NCBI RefSeq assembly: GCF_022818495.1
Contig: NZ_CP089291.1
Location: 2,095,001-2,159,000 of the forward strand
Length of the DNA: 64,000 bases
Reading direction: 5' to 3'
DNA from: Fodinisporobacter ferrooxydans
GTDB taxonomy: Bacteria > Bacillota > Bacilli > Tumebacillales > MYW30-H2
Positions 22,444 through 31,295 of this stretch are shown piece by piece. Position numbers and translations under genes: made by a program. The notes beneath the pieces are model-generated. The model did not search any database and was not told the origin of the DNA. It saw nothing but the letters and a program-made list of their open reading frames with translations. The first letter of the stretch is position 1, and every line of letters begins with the position of its first letter.

Positions 22444-23643
22444 ATGGGGATGCCGGTGATTGTAGATGCTGTGCGTACAGCAATTGGGCGTTACGGCGGA
22501 GCTTTGAAAGATGTGCGGCCGGATGATTTAGGGGCGGTTGTCATCAACAAATTGTTACAGAGAAATCCGATCGATTCGCGATTCATCGATGATGTGATCG
22601 TTGGGTGTGCGAATCAGGCTGGAGAAGATAATCGAAACGTGGCCAGAATGTCTTCGTTGCTTGCCGGTTTGCCCGTTGAAGTTCCTGGTGTAACGGTAAA
22701 CCGGCTGTGCGGTTCCGGATTGGAGGCTGTCAATCAGAGTGCGCATGCCATTGCTGCCGGAAGCGGACAGGTATATATCGCGGGGGGAGTGGAAAGCATG
22801 ACGCGTTCCCCGCTTGTCATGATGAAACCGGAGACGGCATACCAGCGTGGAAACCGGCAATTGTCTGATACCACAATCGGATGGAGACTGGTAAATGATA
22901 CGTTGGCAGCCATGTACCCACCCATCAGTCTTGGCGAAACTGCGGAAAATGTGGCGGAACAATACGGAATCAGCCGCCAATCCCAAGATGAATTTGCTCT
23001 ATCCAGCCAGCAGAAGTATGCATTAGCATTAGCGGAAAATAAATTTGAAGACGAAATCGTGTCTGTAGAAACTCCCGGGAAAAAAGGGGAAATTACCGTT
23101 TTTAAAAGTGATGAAAATCCGCGGCCGCAAACGACTGTCGAACAGTTGGGGAAACTCAAGCCGGCGTTCAAACCGGGTGGAACGGTTACCGCTGGAAATT
23201 CTTCAGGGATCAATGACGGTGCTGCAGCTTTATTGGTAATGGAACTTGACACTGCTTTACAATTAGGTTTCCGGCCAAGAGCAAAGATCGTAGCTTCTGC
23301 GGTCGCTGGAGTCGATCCATCTGTTATGGGCATGGGTCCTGTTCCGGCAACACACAAAGTATTGAAAAAAGCGGGATTAAAAATTGAAGATATCGACCTG
23401 TTTGAAATCAACGAAGCGTTTGCTGCGCAGGCATTGGCATGCATGCAAGAACTGAATATTCCGTTTGACCGGGTAAACGTCAATGGTGGTGCGATTGCAA
23501 TCGGACATCCTCTTGGGTGTAGCGGCGCTCGAATCGTTACAACATTGCTGTATGAAATGGAGCGTAGAAAGGCGCGCTATGGCTTAGCCACGATGTGCAT
23601 TGGCGTAGGCCAGGGCATTGCCACGATTATTGAGCGGATGTAA
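22444..23643 (+). CDS. paaJ: 3-oxoadipyl-CoA / 3-oxo-5,6-dehydrosuberyl-CoA thiolase
   Basis: This 399-residue thiolase has VNRLCGSGLEAVNQ, the insertion with MTRSPLVMMKP, GGAIAIGHPLGCSGAR and TMCIGVGQG. It is closer to the PcaF/PaaJ pattern than its upstream neighbour. GGAGG lies 9 nt before the ATG; a 31-residue upstream extension overlaps the previous gene and is not credible. It is the last gene before a long hairpin. Confidence 0.9.
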   Translation: MGMPVIVDAVRTAIGRYGGALKDVRPDDLGAVVINKLLQRNPIDSRFIDDVIVGCANQAGEDNRNVARMSSLLAGLPVEVPGVTVNRLCGSGLEAVNQSAHAIAAGSGQVYIAGGVESMTRSPLVMMKPETAYQRGNRQLSDTTIGWRLVNDTLAAMYPPISLGETAENVAEQYGISRQSQDEFALSSQQKYALALAENKFEDEIVSVETPGKKGEITVFKSDENPRPQTTVEQLGKLKPAFKPGGTVTAGNSSGINDGAAALLVMELDTALQLGFRPRAKIVASAVAGVDPSVMGMGPVPATHKVLKKAGLKIEDIDLFEINEAFAAQALACMQELNIPFDRVNVNGGAIAIGHPLGCSGARIVTTLLYEMERRKARYGLATMCIGVGQGIATIIERM

Positions 23644-23653
23644 GGAGACTGTT

Positions 23654-23779
23654 ATGAAATCAAGCATGCAACCGGGCATGTTCGAAGAGCTTTTGGTGAT
23701 CGTCAATAACAAAGCAGCCACGACCTGGCATCATGGCTGCTTTGTTATTGACGATAGCTTTTCTGTCTTCTATACTTGA
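23654..23779 (+). CDS. Possible 41-residue ORF behind paaJ
   Basis: An AAGGAG eight bases before ATG follows the paaJ stop directly, and the frame stays open for 41 codons, running through the terminator-like hairpin. The product resembles nothing I know. It may be a translated leader or a chance frame; the Shine-Dalgarno is the only positive sign. Confidence 0.25.
   Translation: MKSSMQPGMFEELLVIVNNKAATTWHHGCFVIDDSFSVFYT
23699..23755 (+). terminator. Perfect 22-bp stem-loop behind paaJ
   Basis: The left arm begins ATCGTCAATAACAAAG and is exactly repeated in inverse 13 nt later, ending TTATTGACGAT. A short AGCTTTT tail follows. It is probably the operon terminator, although the stem is unusually long and the T tract weak. 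Confidence 0.65.
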
Positions 23780-23923
23780 AGAACTGACAAATATAAAACG
23801 CTTGCAGTATTTTTCGTCATGCTTATGTAAATGCCACATATGAAGCGTAATAGGTTAATAAAGACTGTAAATTACATGTAATTTGAATGATCAGGAAAAT
23901 AGTGCGTATTGGAGCTGAATTTC

Positions 23924-24772
23924 ATGAAACCACAATCGATGCTCTTTACGATATATGGTGAGTATGTACGTCATTATGGCGGAGAGATTTGGGTAGGCAG
24001 TTTGACCCGTTTGATGGGGGAATTCGGACTATCGGAACAGGCGGTGCGGGCAGCGATTTCACGAATGTTGAAACAAGGGTGGCTAGTTTCCAGAAAAGTA
24101 GGAAATCGCGGGTATTACGCGATGTCTCCGCGTGGACAAAAGCGTTTGGATGAAGCGGCTGCCAGAATTTACAGACAGGATTCACAGGTATGGAATGGAA
24201 CCTGGTGTATGGTCAGTTATAATATACCTGAAGAACGCAGACAGTTAAGGGATCAGTTGCGCAAAGAATTGTCCTGGATGGGGTTCGGCATGTTGTCTAC
24301 GAGTACCTGGATCAGTCCGAACGATTTGGCTGATAGAGTCAGAGAAATAACGGTTACTTATGAAATAACCGATTATGTAGAAATTTTTAACTGCCAGCAT
24401 CTGGGGTGGAGTCATCCTGGGGACTTGGTTGAGAAATGCTGGAACATAGATGAAATGAATCAGGCGTATCAAGAATTTATTGAAATTTATCGACCACAGT
24501 ATGAAGACATATTGCAGAAAATTCAAAATGGGCAGGAAATACCGGACAATTATTGCTTTGTCGAGAAAACAAAACTGGTTCACGAATATCGCAAATTTTT
24601 GTTTATCGACCCTGACTTTCCGAAGGAACTTTTGCCGGATGTTTGGCTGGCAGCCGATGCGGACCAGCTTTTTCAGGATTATTATACTCTGTTGAACCCT
24701 TGTGCCAATCGTTTCTTTGATTCTGTATACGAACCTTGTCCTCTTGTAGAAGCGAATGAAGTAAACTCCTGA
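23924..24772 (+). CDS. paaX: PaaX-family transcriptional regulator
   Basis: The product has 282 residues. The N-terminal winged helix (about 1-75) shows IYGEYVRHYGGEIWVGSL, LSEQAVRAAISRMLKQGWL and GNRGYYAMSPRG. A Cas2-like central domain (YNIPEERRQLRDQLRKELSWMGFG) and a helical C-terminal domain follow. PaaX proteins repress phenylacetate genes until phenylacetyl-CoA binds. The ATG has GGAG 9 nt upstream. It lies between the two paa transcription units and is the only regulator in the cluster, so it is the likely ligand of the repeated CGTTATA sites, though this is inference. Confidence 0.9.
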   Translation: MKPQSMLFTIYGEYVRHYGGEIWVGSLTRLMGEFGLSEQAVRAAISRMLKQGWLVSRKVGNRGYYAMSPRGQKRLDEAAARIYRQDSQVWNGTWCMVSYNIPEERRQLRDQLRKELSWMGFGMLSTSTWISPNDLADRVREITVTYEITDYVEIFNCQHLGWSHPGDLVEKCWNIDEMNQAYQEFIEIYRPQYEDILQKIQNGQEIPDNYCFVEKTKLVHEYRKFLFIDPDFPKELLPDVWLAADADQLFQDYYTLLNPCANRFFDSVYEPCPLVEANEVNS

Positions 24773-24802
24773 GGATCGATTTGTTTATCGTTTTGAATCC
24801 AA

Positions 24803-24858
24803 AAGGCTTCGCAAACTCCTTGTTTACGATAACAGGTGTGTTTGCCGGAGTCTTTTTT
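24803..24858 (+). terminator. Terminator behind paaX
   Basis: GGCTTCGCAAAC pairs imperfectly with GTTTGCCGGAGTC around a loop of about 20 nt, followed by TTTTTTAATTT. Confidence 0.6.
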
Positions 24859-24873
24859 AATTTCTTATTGCGA

Positions 24874-24916
24874 GTTATATAACGATATGATATTATAACG
24901 TTACAAAAACGTTATA
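24874..24916. promoter_or_regulatory. Operator candidates before paaABCD
   Basis: GTTATATAAC is a perfect 10-bp palindrome. Then TATAACG and CGTTATA form an inverted repeat nine bases apart. The same CGTTATA core occurs before the EthD-like gene and before paaK. Confidence 0.5.
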
Positions 24917-24998
24917 CTATAATTTATATAACATAATAAAATTTAAAAATGCAGATGAAGCATCGCTTGTAACGGGAAAATTGAGAGGAGGAAAACAA

Positions 24999-25967
24999 AT
25001 GATCGATCAAATGGAATTGCTTGACACAAAAGAGAGAGAAAAGTACGAGGAGTTTATGGAGAAAATTGAATCCAGACAAAAAATCGAAGCGGATGACTGG
25101 ATGCCGGATGATTATCGGAATCAATTGATCAAATTGATCGCAATGCACGGAATCAGTGAAATCATGGGGGCATTGCCGGAGAAGGAATGGGTGCCGAAAG
25201 CTCCTACGCTGCAGCGCAAATTGGCGATCATGGCCAAAGTTCAAGACGAGATGGGGCACGGTCAGCTGTTGTTGCGAGTCGCTGAAGATTTGCTGGCGCC
25301 ATTAGGGAAAACTCGTGAAGACTTAATCCTTGATTTGTTTAGCGGGAAGCTGAAGTTTCACAATGTATTTCATATGTCTGCACCAACATGGGCGGATGCC
25401 GGTGTCATCGGCTGGTTGGTGGATGGTGCAGCAATTATTACACAAACGATGTCATTGGACACATCCTATGCTCCTTATGCACGCGCTCTGCACAGGATTT
25501 GCCAAGAAGAGAAATTCCATGCACAGCACGGTGAGAGCATCATTTTAAGCCTTGCAGAGGGCACACCTGCGCAACGGCAAATGCTCCAGGAAGCGATCAA
25601 TCGTTGGTGGCCGGCGTTGCTTATGTTTTTTGGTCCGCCGGAAAATGGAACCATCTCCAGCAATCAAGAATTGAACATGAAGTACAAAATTCGCACCAAA
25701 ACGAATGAAGAATTGCGACAAATATTTTTTGACAAGTATGTCACCCGGATTTTCCATCTTGGTTTGACACTCCCGGATGAAACGGTTCACTACGATCAAG
25801 CAGAAAGCCGTTGGAACTATCGGCAGCCGGACTGGGAAGAGTTTAAACAAATCGTCAGGGGTAACGGACCGCGTTCTGCAGCAAGACTGCAGTTGAGAAA
25901 AATTTCATACGAAGATGCGCAATGGGTGCGTGATGCATTACTGGCGAATCAACGTAAGGCGATTTAA
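24999..25967 (+). CDS. paaA: Ring-1,2-phenylacetyl-CoA epoxidase subunit A
   Basis: This 322-residue catalytic alpha subunit of the multicomponent monooxygenase epoxidises phenylacetyl-CoA. The diiron ligands are visible as QDEMGHGQLL and ICQEEKFHAQHGE, the two ExxH pairs of a ferritin-like four-helix bundle. The C-terminal GNGPRSAARLQLRKISYEDA is typical of PaaA. AGGAGG lies 7 nt before the ATG. It is the first gene of the tight paaABCD run. Confidence 0.96.
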   Translation: MIDQMELLDTKEREKYEEFMEKIESRQKIEADDWMPDDYRNQLIKLIAMHGISEIMGALPEKEWVPKAPTLQRKLAIMAKVQDEMGHGQLLLRVAEDLLAPLGKTREDLILDLFSGKLKFHNVFHMSAPTWADAGVIGWLVDGAAIITQTMSLDTSYAPYARALHRICQEEKFHAQHGESIILSLAEGTPAQRQMLQEAINRWWPALLMFFGPPENGTISSNQELNMKYKIRTKTNEELRQIFFDKYVTRIFHLGLTLPDETVHYDQAESRWNYRQPDWEEFKQIVRGNGPRSAARLQLRKISYEDAQWVRDALLANQRKAI

Positions 25968-25984
25968 GGCGAGGGGGTTAGAGA

Positions 25985-26323
25985 ATGAACGGGCAAGAAC
26001 AAGAAAAGCAAGTATTTGATATTTATGAGGTATTTAGTCAAAAGACGTTCAAATCAAGTTTTGAACACCAGTTCAGTTTATTGGCCCCGAATCATGAGGT
26101 CGCAATGGCGATGGCGCGAGAAAACTTTTTGCGACGGGAACCTTGCGTGAATATGTGGGTCGTAAAAAGAGAGGATATCTACGTATTGCCCCCGGAAGAA
26201 CGAAAATATTTAGACAAGCTGGATAACAAGGAGTATCGGGAAACAAAAGGATACGGATATCTGGCGGCAAAATGGAAGTTTTATCGGGAGCAATTTGAAA
26301 GCGAATACAAGCGGACGGAATGA
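25985..26323 (+). CDS. paaB: Phenylacetyl-CoA epoxidase subunit B
   Basis: The 112-residue product is recognisable by FDIYEVFSQKTFKSSFEHQFSLLAPN, an ALxxARENFLRR block and VWVVKRxDIY-like WVVKREDIYVLPPEE. PaaB bridges the PaaAC heterodimers in the epoxidase. It lies 17 bp behind paaA with GAGGGGG before the ATG. The length is normal. Confidence 0.93.
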   Translation: MNGQEQEKQVFDIYEVFSQKTFKSSFEHQFSLLAPNHEVAMAMARENFLRREPCVNMWVVKREDIYVLPPEERKYLDKLDNKEYRETKGYGYLAAKWKFYREQFESEYKRTE

Positions 26324-26336
26324 GGGATATGCAGAC

Positions 26337-27170
26337 ATGGCAAATATCAGACAATTTGAGAATGCGGTAGAGGCTAAAAAAGATCAGGAGTACTTGGAAG
26401 CGTTAAACGAATTATTGTTTCAATTGGCGGATGACGATTTTATTTTGGCGTATCGAGGTTCGGAATGGTTGGGACTTGCTCCGCATATCGAAGAAGACGT
26501 GGCTTTTTCATCCATGTCGCAAGATACGATGGGGCATGCGGTGATGTTTTACGGCATGTTGGAACAATTAGGAGCAGGCAAGGCTGACGATCTTTCACAG
26601 CTCCGATCCGCGACAGATTTTCGCAACGCCGTACTGGTAGAGCGTAAAAACGGAACGGGGCATTACATGGAGGAACCGCACTATGATTGGGCATATGCGA
26701 TCGTACGTTGGTTTTTCTACGGATTATTTAAACAAGTACGGCTCGAATCCCTGACCCATTCTTCGTACTTGCCATTGGTTCAGGTTTCAAAGAAAATTCT
26801 GACAGAACATCGATACCATTTGTATCATTTGCAAGTTTGGATGAACCAATTGGCGAACAGCACAGCGGAAGCGCGTAAACGCTTATCAATTGCCATAGAA
26901 AAAGTATGGGCTGATGTGGGTGGCGTATTTCTGCTTGGTCCAAAAGCCTCTGAAATTGTTGGATTTGGATTGCTTGAAGGGGAAGATTTGTTGACACAAC
27001 GTTGGATTGAGCGGGCAAAAAAAGCTTTTGATGACTACAAAATATCATGGATTGGCAAGCCTGACGTGTCGGAATGGAATGGCCGCAATGGACAGCATTC
27101 GGCGGAGCTTGCCGAGGCGGTTGCCACATTATCCGAGGTATATCGTCTGGATCCTACAGCCGGATGGTAA
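26337..27170 (+). CDS. paaC: Phenylacetyl-CoA epoxidase subunit C
   Basis: This 277-residue structural beta-type subunit pairs with PaaA. It has ferritin-like helices with LADDDFILAYRGSEWLGLAPHIEEDVAFSSMSQDTMGHA and ILTEHRYHLYHLQVW. Metal ligands are incomplete, as expected of PaaC. The ATG at the MANIRQF start is 13 bp after the paaB stop region with GAGGG upstream; a 14-residue upstream extension lies inside paaB and is unlikely. Confidence 0.93.
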   Translation: MANIRQFENAVEAKKDQEYLEALNELLFQLADDDFILAYRGSEWLGLAPHIEEDVAFSSMSQDTMGHAVMFYGMLEQLGAGKADDLSQLRSATDFRNAVLVERKNGTGHYMEEPHYDWAYAIVRWFFYGLFKQVRLESLTHSSYLPLVQVSKKILTEHRYHLYHLQVWMNQLANSTAEARKRLSIAIEKVWADVGGVFLLGPKASEIVGFGLLEGEDLLTQRWIERAKKAFDDYKISWIGKPDVSEWNGRNGQHSAELAEAVATLSEVYRLDPTAGW

Positions 27171-27184
27171 AGGAGGGAATCCAA

Positions 27185-27697
27185 ATGGCGGAACAGTATA
27201 TGGAAGCATCTACACAAACGGAAACATCGATACAAACGGCAATCTGGGAATGCCTACAGGAAGTGAAAGATCCTGAAATACCCGCCATCAGTATGGTGGA
27301 AATGGGGATGATCGGCAATGTCCGGAATGAAGATGGTGTTGTCACAATCGATGTATTGCCCACCTTCGTAGGATGTCCGGCTTTGCAAATCATAAAAAAC
27401 AACATTGCTGAAAAAGTGAAAACCGTAAATGGCGTCAGAGAAGTCCGTGTCAACTTTGTGTTTGAACCGGCATGGTCATCCGATCGAATCAGCGATGAGG
27501 GACGGGAAAAGTTAAAACAGTTTGGAATCGCCGCACCACCACGGAATCATCATTTCTGCGGCAAGTGGGAAGTAAAATGTCCCTATTGCGGATCACCTTA
27601 TACAAAAATGGAAAATCTGTTTGGGCCCACGGCATGCCGCAGCATTTTATATTGCAATGAATGCAAAAATCCTTTTGAGGCTATGAAACCAGTATAG
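27185..27697 (+). CDS. paaD: PaaD, iron-sulfur assembly-type accessory protein
   Basis: The product has 170 residues. An N-terminal MIP18/DUF59-like domain (VKDPEIPAISMVEMGMIGNV, then TFVGCPALQ) is followed by a C-terminal zinc ribbon with CPYCGS and CNEC. PaaD is needed for maturation of the epoxidase system, probably the Fe-S cluster of the reductase. AAGGAGGG precedes the ATG. No paaE gene follows, although PaaE is the usual client. Confidence 0.92.
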   Translation: MAEQYMEASTQTETSIQTAIWECLQEVKDPEIPAISMVEMGMIGNVRNEDGVVTIDVLPTFVGCPALQIIKNNIAEKVKTVNGVREVRVNFVFEPAWSSDRISDEGREKLKQFGIAAPPRNHHFCGKWEVKCPYCGSPYTKMENLFGPTACRSILYCNECKNPFEAMKPV

Positions 27698-27776
27698 TGC
27701 GTTGCACAAAGATACACACAATACGGATTGGCATATGGGTCGGGGAAACACTATTTCATAAGGGGAGCTAACAAAT

Positions 27777-29216
27777 ATGGATGCAAAAATGATGTTTATT
27801 GACGGACAATGGGTAGCAGCGGTAAGCGGAGAAACGCTGGAAGTAATCAATCCTGCCACTTCCGAGCAGGTTGGTGTGGTCAGTTTCGGTGATGGAAGAG
27901 ATGCAGCGAAGGCCATTGATGCCGCACATCAAGCGTTTCGAACATGGTCAAAAGCAACTGCCAGAGAACGTTCCAAGTATCTGTACAATCTTTATGAGTT
28001 GGTGCGACAGGATCGCGACAATTTAGCGGGAATCATCTCGGCTGAAATGGGAAAACCGCTGCGTGAAGCAAAAGGTGAAGTATTAGGGGCAGCAGATAAT
28101 TTCATGTGGTATGCAGAAGAGGCGAAACGGGTGTATGGTGAAACAATACCATCTTCCCTTCCGAATAAACGGATCATGGTCATTCACCAACCGGTTGGCG
28201 TCGTGGCCGCGATTACCCCATGGAATTTCCCGGTAAATATGGTGGCGCGCAAGATTGCACCCGCTTTGGCGGCAGGTTGTACCGTTGTGTTGAAACCGGC
28301 TGAAAGTACTCCTTTAAGCGCGATCCGGTTGTTTGAGCTGATTGAACAAGCCGGTTTTCCGAAAGGAGTTGTCAATCTTGTCATCGGACATCCGGAATCT
28401 GTAGGGCAAGAATTTATGGAAAATACGAAAGTGCGCAAAATTGCATTTACCGGATCGACTCGTGTCGGAAAATTGCTCATGGAAGGTGCGGCAAAACATG
28501 TGAAACGAGTGAGCATGGAATTGGGTGGTCATGCTCCATTCATCATTTTTGACGATGCAAATTTAGATGCTGCCGTAGAGGGTTTATTTGAAAGCAAGTA
28601 TCGTACATCCGGTCAAATGTGTATTTGTACCAATCGTCTTTATGTACATGAATCTGTTCTGGATTCCTGCACCGAAAAATTAGTGGAGCGTTTAAAACGG
28701 TCAAAGATTGGGGACGGCAGAAACAAGGATACGGAGATTGGACCGCTTGTAAATGAAAAAGGTCTCAGTAAAGTTTTGGATCATATTCAAGATGCCAAAG
28801 ACAAAGGCGGATACATTGTTTATGGCGGCAACCGCTTAACCGAAGGGGAATACGCAAACGGTTTTTATGTGGAACCCACGGTTATTGTCAATATTACAAA
28901 TGAAATGAAGATATATAATGAAGAAACCTTCGGACCGGTAGTTCCGATCATTCCATTTAAAGATGAAGATGAAGTAATCGAGTTGGCCAATGACTCGAAT
29001 TATGGCTTGGCTGCTTATGTGTATACTCAGAACAATAGTCGTTGTTTCCGAATGGCGGAATCCTTGGAATACGGGATTGTCGGAATCAATGACGGCGCAC
29101 CTACGCAAACACAAGCTCCGTTTGGCGGATTTAAAGAAAGTGGAATTGGCCGTGAGGGCGGGTATTACGCAATGGAAGGATTTCTTGAGACAAAATTTGT
29201 TTCCTTTGGCGTTTAA
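27777..29216 (+). CDS. NAD(P)-dependent aldehyde dehydrogenase
   Basis: This 479-residue ALDH is of the succinate-semialdehyde dehydrogenase type: TPWNFPVNMVARKIAPALAAG, the cofactor motif FTGSTRVGK, SMELGGHAPFI with the general-base Glu, and GQMCICTNR with the catalytic Cys (near residue 285). In this cluster it may oxidise the semialdehyde produced by oxepin-CoA hydrolysis, normally done by the dehydrogenase half of PaaZ. It could instead oxidise phenylacetaldehyde. It is 79 bp behind paaD. The length is normal. Confidence 0.88.
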   Translation: MDAKMMFIDGQWVAAVSGETLEVINPATSEQVGVVSFGDGRDAAKAIDAAHQAFRTWSKATARERSKYLYNLYELVRQDRDNLAGIISAEMGKPLREAKGEVLGAADNFMWYAEEAKRVYGETIPSSLPNKRIMVIHQPVGVVAAITPWNFPVNMVARKIAPALAAGCTVVLKPAESTPLSAIRLFELIEQAGFPKGVVNLVIGHPESVGQEFMENTKVRKIAFTGSTRVGKLLMEGAAKHVKRVSMELGGHAPFIIFDDANLDAAVEGLFESKYRTSGQMCICTNRLYVHESVLDSCTEKLVERLKRSKIGDGRNKDTEIGPLVNEKGLSKVLDHIQDAKDKGGYIVYGGNRLTEGEYANGFYVEPTVIVNITNEMKIYNEETFGPVVPIIPFKDEDEVIELANDSNYGLAAYVYTQNNSRCFRMAESLEYGIVGINDGAPTQTQAPFGGFKESGIGREGGYYAMEGFLETKFVSFGV

Positions 29217-29385
29217 AAGATTTGCGTGCAATTGAGTAAACGTAAAAATGATGTATAGTCTTGACTTATGTTATTTTTATGTTAGAATTTATTACATAAA
29301 CAGTGCATAAATCCTGCTGTTTATAGATGTATTCCCAAAATGGAGGCACGTGAAAGTGTGTCTCCCCCCCGAAATTTATTAATAT

Positions 29386-29400
29386 GTAATATTATATTAC
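29386..29400. promoter_or_regulatory. Perfect 15-bp palindrome GTAATATTATATTAC
   Basis: A dyad of two 7-bp arms around a single T, 18 bp before the start codon of the next small ORF. It resembles an operator for a dimeric regulator, possibly related to the AT-rich paa sites. Confidence 0.4.
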
Positions 29401-29418
29401 GCAAAGGGGTGTTTATCG

Positions 29419-29559
29419 ATGGAATGGTTAGATCATTTGTTTGGTGATAAAACTGTAGTGGTGATCGATGATGGGAAAAGTGAGATTCATTCGAAATCTT
29501 CGAAATCTGTGTTGAGATCCTTGCCTCCTTATGATAAGATACGAAAGACGGGGATATAG
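29419..29559 (+). CDS. Possible 46-residue protein overlapping tRNA-Ala
   Basis: The ATG has AAAGGGG 12 nt upstream and the frame encodes an acidic N-terminal part (EWLDHLFGDKTVVVIDDGKS) and a basic end. The stop codon TAG lies inside the tRNA-Ala gene (bases 8-10 of the tRNA). The hydrophobic-acidic pattern looks protein-like, but I know no homologue. It is uncertain, because overlap with a tRNA is unusual. Confidence 0.35.
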   Translation: MEWLDHLFGDKTVVVIDDGKSEIHSKSSKSVLRSLPPYDKIRKTGI

Positions 29560-29622
29560 CTCAGCTGGGAGAGCGTTGCACTGGCAGTGCAAAGGTCGGC
29601 GGTTCGAGCCCGCTTATCTCCA
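29550..29622 (+). tRNA. tRNA-Ala (GGC), CCA not encoded
   Basis: The acceptor stem GGGGATA pairs with TATCTCC. The D arm GCTC..GAGC is typical. The anticodon stem TTGCA/TGCAA encloses loop CTGGCAG, giving GGC. The T loop is TTCGAGC. The 3' sequence is ACTT rather than ACCA. Confidence 0.93.
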
Positions 29623-29698
29623 CTTCCCAATTTTTTGACGAAAAAGCGTTTTTTGATAAATGAGCGTTTGATGTATAGCGCGATACACGATGGGAAGG

Positions 29699-29750
29699 AT
29701 AGTCAATGAATGCTTACAGATTAGATGTAGGGATTCATTGACTATTTTTT
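29699..29750 (+). terminator. Terminator behind tRNA-Ala
   Basis: ATAGTCAATGAAT pairs perfectly with ATTCATTGACTAT (13 bp) and is followed by TTTTTTG. Confidence 0.85.
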
Positions 29751-29768
29751 GTTGTTTGGGTATTCCAA

Positions 29769-30491
29769 TTATAAAATCTTGCTAAGAAACGCCTTTGTCC
29801 GTTCTTCTCTTGTGTTGCTGAAGATTTGCTCAGGGGTACCTTCTTCCACTACATATCCCTGATCCATAAAGAGAATGCGGTCGCCGACTTCCCGTGCGAA
29901 TCCCATTTCGTGTGTAACCACACACATGGTCATTCCCTCTTTTGCCAAATCTTTCATGACCTGAAGAACTTCCCCGACCATTTCCGGATCCAGTGCGGAG
30001 GTAGGCTCGTCAAATAACATGACTTCCGGTTTCATGGCAAGGGCGCGGGCGATCGCTACACGCTGTTGTTGACCGCCAGACAGCTGATCCGGGTAGCTGG
30101 CAGCTTTATCGGCAAGTCCCACCTTTTTTAAAAGGGAATGAGCCAATTGCTCACTTTCTTCTTTTTGCATTTTTAATACTTTTCTTGGACCAATTGTGAT
30201 GTTTTCCAATACAGTTAAATGATGAAACAGATTAAAACGCTGAAATACCATGCCAACTCGCTGCCGCAATTTTGTAATGTCTGTTTTGGGATTGGTTAAT
30301 TCCATGCCGACAATTGTAATCGAGCCGCCGCTAACCGTTTCCAGACCGTTCAGACAGCGTAAAAATGTACTTTTTCCACTGCCGGACGGTCCGATCACTA
30401 CAACGACTTCATTTTTTTCGATATGTGCGTTGATATCTTTTAATACTTCATGATGGCCAAAGGATTTTGTCAGATTTTTAACGGCGATCAA
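29769..30491 (-). CDS. glnQ: Polar amino acid ABC transporter ATPase (GlnQ-type)
   Basis: The 240-residue ATPase has Walker [17 protein letters not shown], a Q-loop [16 protein letters not shown], signature LSGGQQQR, Walker [14 protein letters not shown] and the switch His in [13 protein letters not shown]. It energises uptake of glutamine or another polar amino acid. The TTG start with GGAG eight bases upstream is preferred over an upstream ATG lying within the permease gene. It overlaps the permease by 14 bp. Confidence 0.92.
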   Translation of the reverse strand: MIAVKNLTKSFGHHEVLKDINAHIEKNEVVVVIGPSGSGKSTFLRCLNGLETVSGGSITIVGMELTNPKTDITKLRQRVGMVFQRFNLFHHLTVLENITIGPRKVLKMQKEESEQLAHSLLKKVGLADKAASYPDQLSGGQQQRVAIARALAMKPEVMLFDEPTSALDPEMVGEVLQVMKDLAKEGMTMCVVTHEMGFAREVGDRILFMDQGYVVEEGTPEQIFSNTREERTKAFLSKIL

Positions 30492-31152
30492 TTTGCAATC
30501 TCCTTTCCAAATAAGCAGCAAAACGAGTCAGTGCGAAGATCAGGATAAAGTAAAGAATTGCAACGCCTGCCCAGATCTGGAAAGCCTGGAATGTTTGTGC
30601 GATAATAATTTCACCGGCGTAAATCAATTCCGCGACAGAAATGACAGAGAGCAGGGAAGTATCCTTGATTGTTTGCGCAAATTGATTGACGAGCGGCGGG
30701 ATCATTCGTTTAAATGCTTGCGGCAGGATAATGTAAAACATCGTTTGAAAACCATTCATTCCGATACTTTGGGCAGCTTCTTTTTGACCGCGGTCGATGG
30801 ATAATATACCGGCACGTATAATTTCGGTAATATAAGCACCTTCATTAAAAGCAAGCGCACAAGTTGCCGCAACAAGCAAATATCCCTCTCCGAACCATTT
30901 GTGCAATGGCAATACTAATGGCAAACCGGAGTAGATAAACAAAATTTGTACAAGCAAAGGCGTTCCGCGAAATATCTCCACATAGATATTACTGATAAGA
31001 CGTAGGATTCGAAGGCTCGATAGTTTCATAAATGCAGCGATCAATCCGATTACGGAAGCAAATAAAACACCCAAAATCGAATATTGGATGGTAAATACCA
31101 AGCCATGAAGCAGTTGTGGCATGGCATCGAAAATAATTTTTAAATTTTCCAT
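30478..31152 (-). CDS. glnP: Polar amino acid ABC transporter permease (GlnP/HisM-type)
   Basis: This 224-residue permease has five predicted transmembrane helices. The N-terminal HisM/GlnP signature is [16 protein letters not shown], and the cytoplasmic EAA loop [25 protein letters not shown] lies in the C-terminal half. Only one permease gene is present, so it probably forms a homodimer. It lies 143 bp downstream of the binding-protein gene, with a terminator-like hairpin between them. Confidence 0.92.
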   Translation of the reverse strand: MENLKIIFDAMPQLLHGLVFTIQYSILGVLFASVIGLIAAFMKLSSLRILRLISNIYVEIFRGTPLLVQILFIYSGLPLVLPLHKWFGEGYLLVAATCALAFNEGAYITEIIRAGILSIDRGQKEAAQSIGMNGFQTMFYIILPQAFKRMIPPLVNQFAQTIKDTSLLSVISVAELIYAGEIIIAQTFQAFQIWAGVAILYFILIFALTRFAAYLERRLQIDRR

Positions 31153-31183
31153 AAACGTACTCCTTTTTGCACATCATATATCA

Positions 31184-31219
31184 GAAAAAATGGCGTAGGT
31201 AAAAAATCTACGCTACGCC
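31184..31219 (-). terminator. Intercistronic terminator/attenuator between glnH and glnP
   Basis: On the minus strand GGCGTAG pairs with CTACGCC and is followed by ATTTTTT. Partial read-through would give more binding protein than membrane components. Confidence 0.7.
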
Positions 31220-31295
31220 GTTTTCTTTTTTAAACTTGGGATATACCGATCAATGGATTGATCGTATTTTGTTCGTTTTTTGATTGTTTGATTCA

